64,000 nt of DNA from Alphaproteobacteria bacterium. Its GTDB lineage: Bacteria > Pseudomonadota > Alphaproteobacteria > SHVP01. The notes beneath the pieces are model-generated. The model saw nothing but the letters and a program-made list of their open reading frames with translations. It did no database searches and was not told where the DNA came from. A program made the position numbers and the translations under genes. The stretch lies in the NCBI GenBank assembly GCA_009694165.1, contig SHVP01000001.1, positions 1 to 64,000 on the forward strand. Direction: 5' to 3'. Positions within the stretch are counted from its first letter, which is position 1. Each line of letters opens with the position of its first letter. This document shows, piece by piece, positions 63,508 to 64,000 of this stretch.

Positions 63508-64000
63508 TCAACGTCGGCGCGCGTCAGCCGCCGGCAACCGTACAACGAAGCGGGCACCGGCAACCCGTCCTTCGGCATCGACGCGGTTTTCGGCATGGAT
63601 AGTGCCGCCGTGGGCGGTGACGATCTGCTGCGAGATGCTCAGCCCGAGTCCCGAGTGCATGCCAAACGCTTCCTCTTGCGGGCGGCGCGTGTAGAAACGC
63701 TCGAACACCTTGTCGAGATCGTCGGGCGGAATTCCCGGTCCGTCGTCCTCGCACACGAGTTCCACCTGGTCGCCGGCGCGGCGCACGGTGACGACGATGC
63801 GGCCGCCGGGCGGGCTGAACGATTCAGCATTGTTCACGAGATTGCGCAGTACTTGTCCCAGTCGCTCGTCGATGCCCACGACCACGAACGGTCCCGGTTC
63901 CGGCGTGTCGAAGCGCAACGCCGGAGCCTCGGGTCGCGCGGCGTCGACCTTGGCATCGACGAAGCGCTTCACCAGCACGCCGAGGTCGACCGTGGCCATC
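63508..64000 (-). CDS. Sensor histidine kinase, C-terminal part (ChvG/ExoS-like), truncated by window end
   Basis: Only the last 164 or so residues are visible; the gene continues beyond 64000. They form the HATPase domain: N box LGQVLRNLVNNAESFSPPGG, G1 box CEDDGPGIPPDDLDKVFERF, F box region YTRRPQEEAFGMHSGLGLSI and the G2 glycine-rich end. The family is inferred from context: in alphaproteobacteria the ChvG/ChvI (ExoS) acid- and envelope-stress kinase gene lies directly upstream of hprK. The sensor domain and phosphorylated His are outside the window. Confidence 0.9.
   Translation of the reverse strand, partial: MATVDLGVLVKRFVDAKVDAARPEAPALRFDTPEPGPFVVVGIDERLGQVLRNLVNNAESFSPPGGRIVVTVRRAGDQVELVCEDDGPGIPPDDLDKVFERFYTRRPQEEAFGMHSGLGLSISQQIVTAHGGTIHAENRVDAEGRVAGARFVVRLPAADARRR

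Overview
This window looks like a GC-rich alphaproteobacterial chromosome, most likely from Rhodospirillales or a neighbouring order. The evidence is strong GC bias at third codon positions, DUF1150 and TIGR02300 family proteins, an AddAB nuclease, the order kdsD-lptC-lptA-lptB-rpoN-hpf-ptsN, and the block hprK-rapZ-EIIA(Man)-HPr next to a sensor kinase and ahcY. I see no integrase, transposase, prophage or CRISPR array. Almost everything is core housekeeping, with a few accessory insertions.

Layout. 1-6.4 kb: small membrane protein, lepA, pheT, pheS, rplT, rpmI. 6.5-7.6 kb: an ArsR-type sensor with an SmtB-like zinc site and a perfect 12-2-12 operator drives a frameshifted cation efflux gene. 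This inserted pair separates rpmI-rplT-pheST from infC-thrS. 7.6-15.9 kb: infC with an AUA start, thrS, a glycosyltransferase, an alpha/beta hydrolase, an SDR protein, queG, a GST and a fragment of gltD. 16.2-18.9 kb: uppP, an NDUFA9-like epimerase, tRNA-Leu(CAG) and RNase D. 19-25.3 kb: LPS synthesis and export (kdsD, lptC, a double-domain lptA, lptB), then rpoN, hpf and ptsN. 25.3-31.7 kb: M23 peptidase, DUF1150 protein, Hsp20, spermidine synthase, lipoprotein, gamma-carbonic anhydrase, arfB, azlCD and a cNMP-binding protein. 31.7-38.3 kb is the most accessory part: a double VOC protein, a redoxin/2OG-oxygenase fusion with a frameshift, a complete TRAP transporter, and an amidohydrolase carrying one frameshift and one stop. 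38.4-50.7 kb: tRNA-Ala(GGC), TIGR02300 protein, aroA-cmk-rpsA-sppA-ihfB-lapA, pyrF-trpFBA-accD-folC. 50.7-64 kb: trxA, addA, addB, murU, amgK, tsaE, ahcY, HPr, EIIA(Man), rapZ, hprK and the 3' end of a sensor kinase.

Functional themes. Envelope biogenesis is rich: Kdo supply and the Lpt machine, undecaprenyl phosphate recycling by UppP, and peptidoglycan recycling by AmgK/MurU. A nitrogen/carbon PTS signalling set is spread over two places (rpoN-ptsN and HPr-EIIA-rapZ-hprK). Many operons are translationally coupled through 4-nt ATGA or GTGA overlaps.

Caution. At least five genes (the CDF transporter, hpf, the M23 peptidase, the redoxin-oxygenase and the amidohydrolase) are broken by single-base indels, mostly in short homopolymers. 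Because hpf is normally conserved, some of these breaks may be sequencing errors rather than biology. I found no clearly new defence or mobile system. The best leads are the metal-sensor insertion, the tandem-domain LptA, the redoxin-dioxygenase fusion beside the TRAP locus, and the solitary GltD Fe-S domain.
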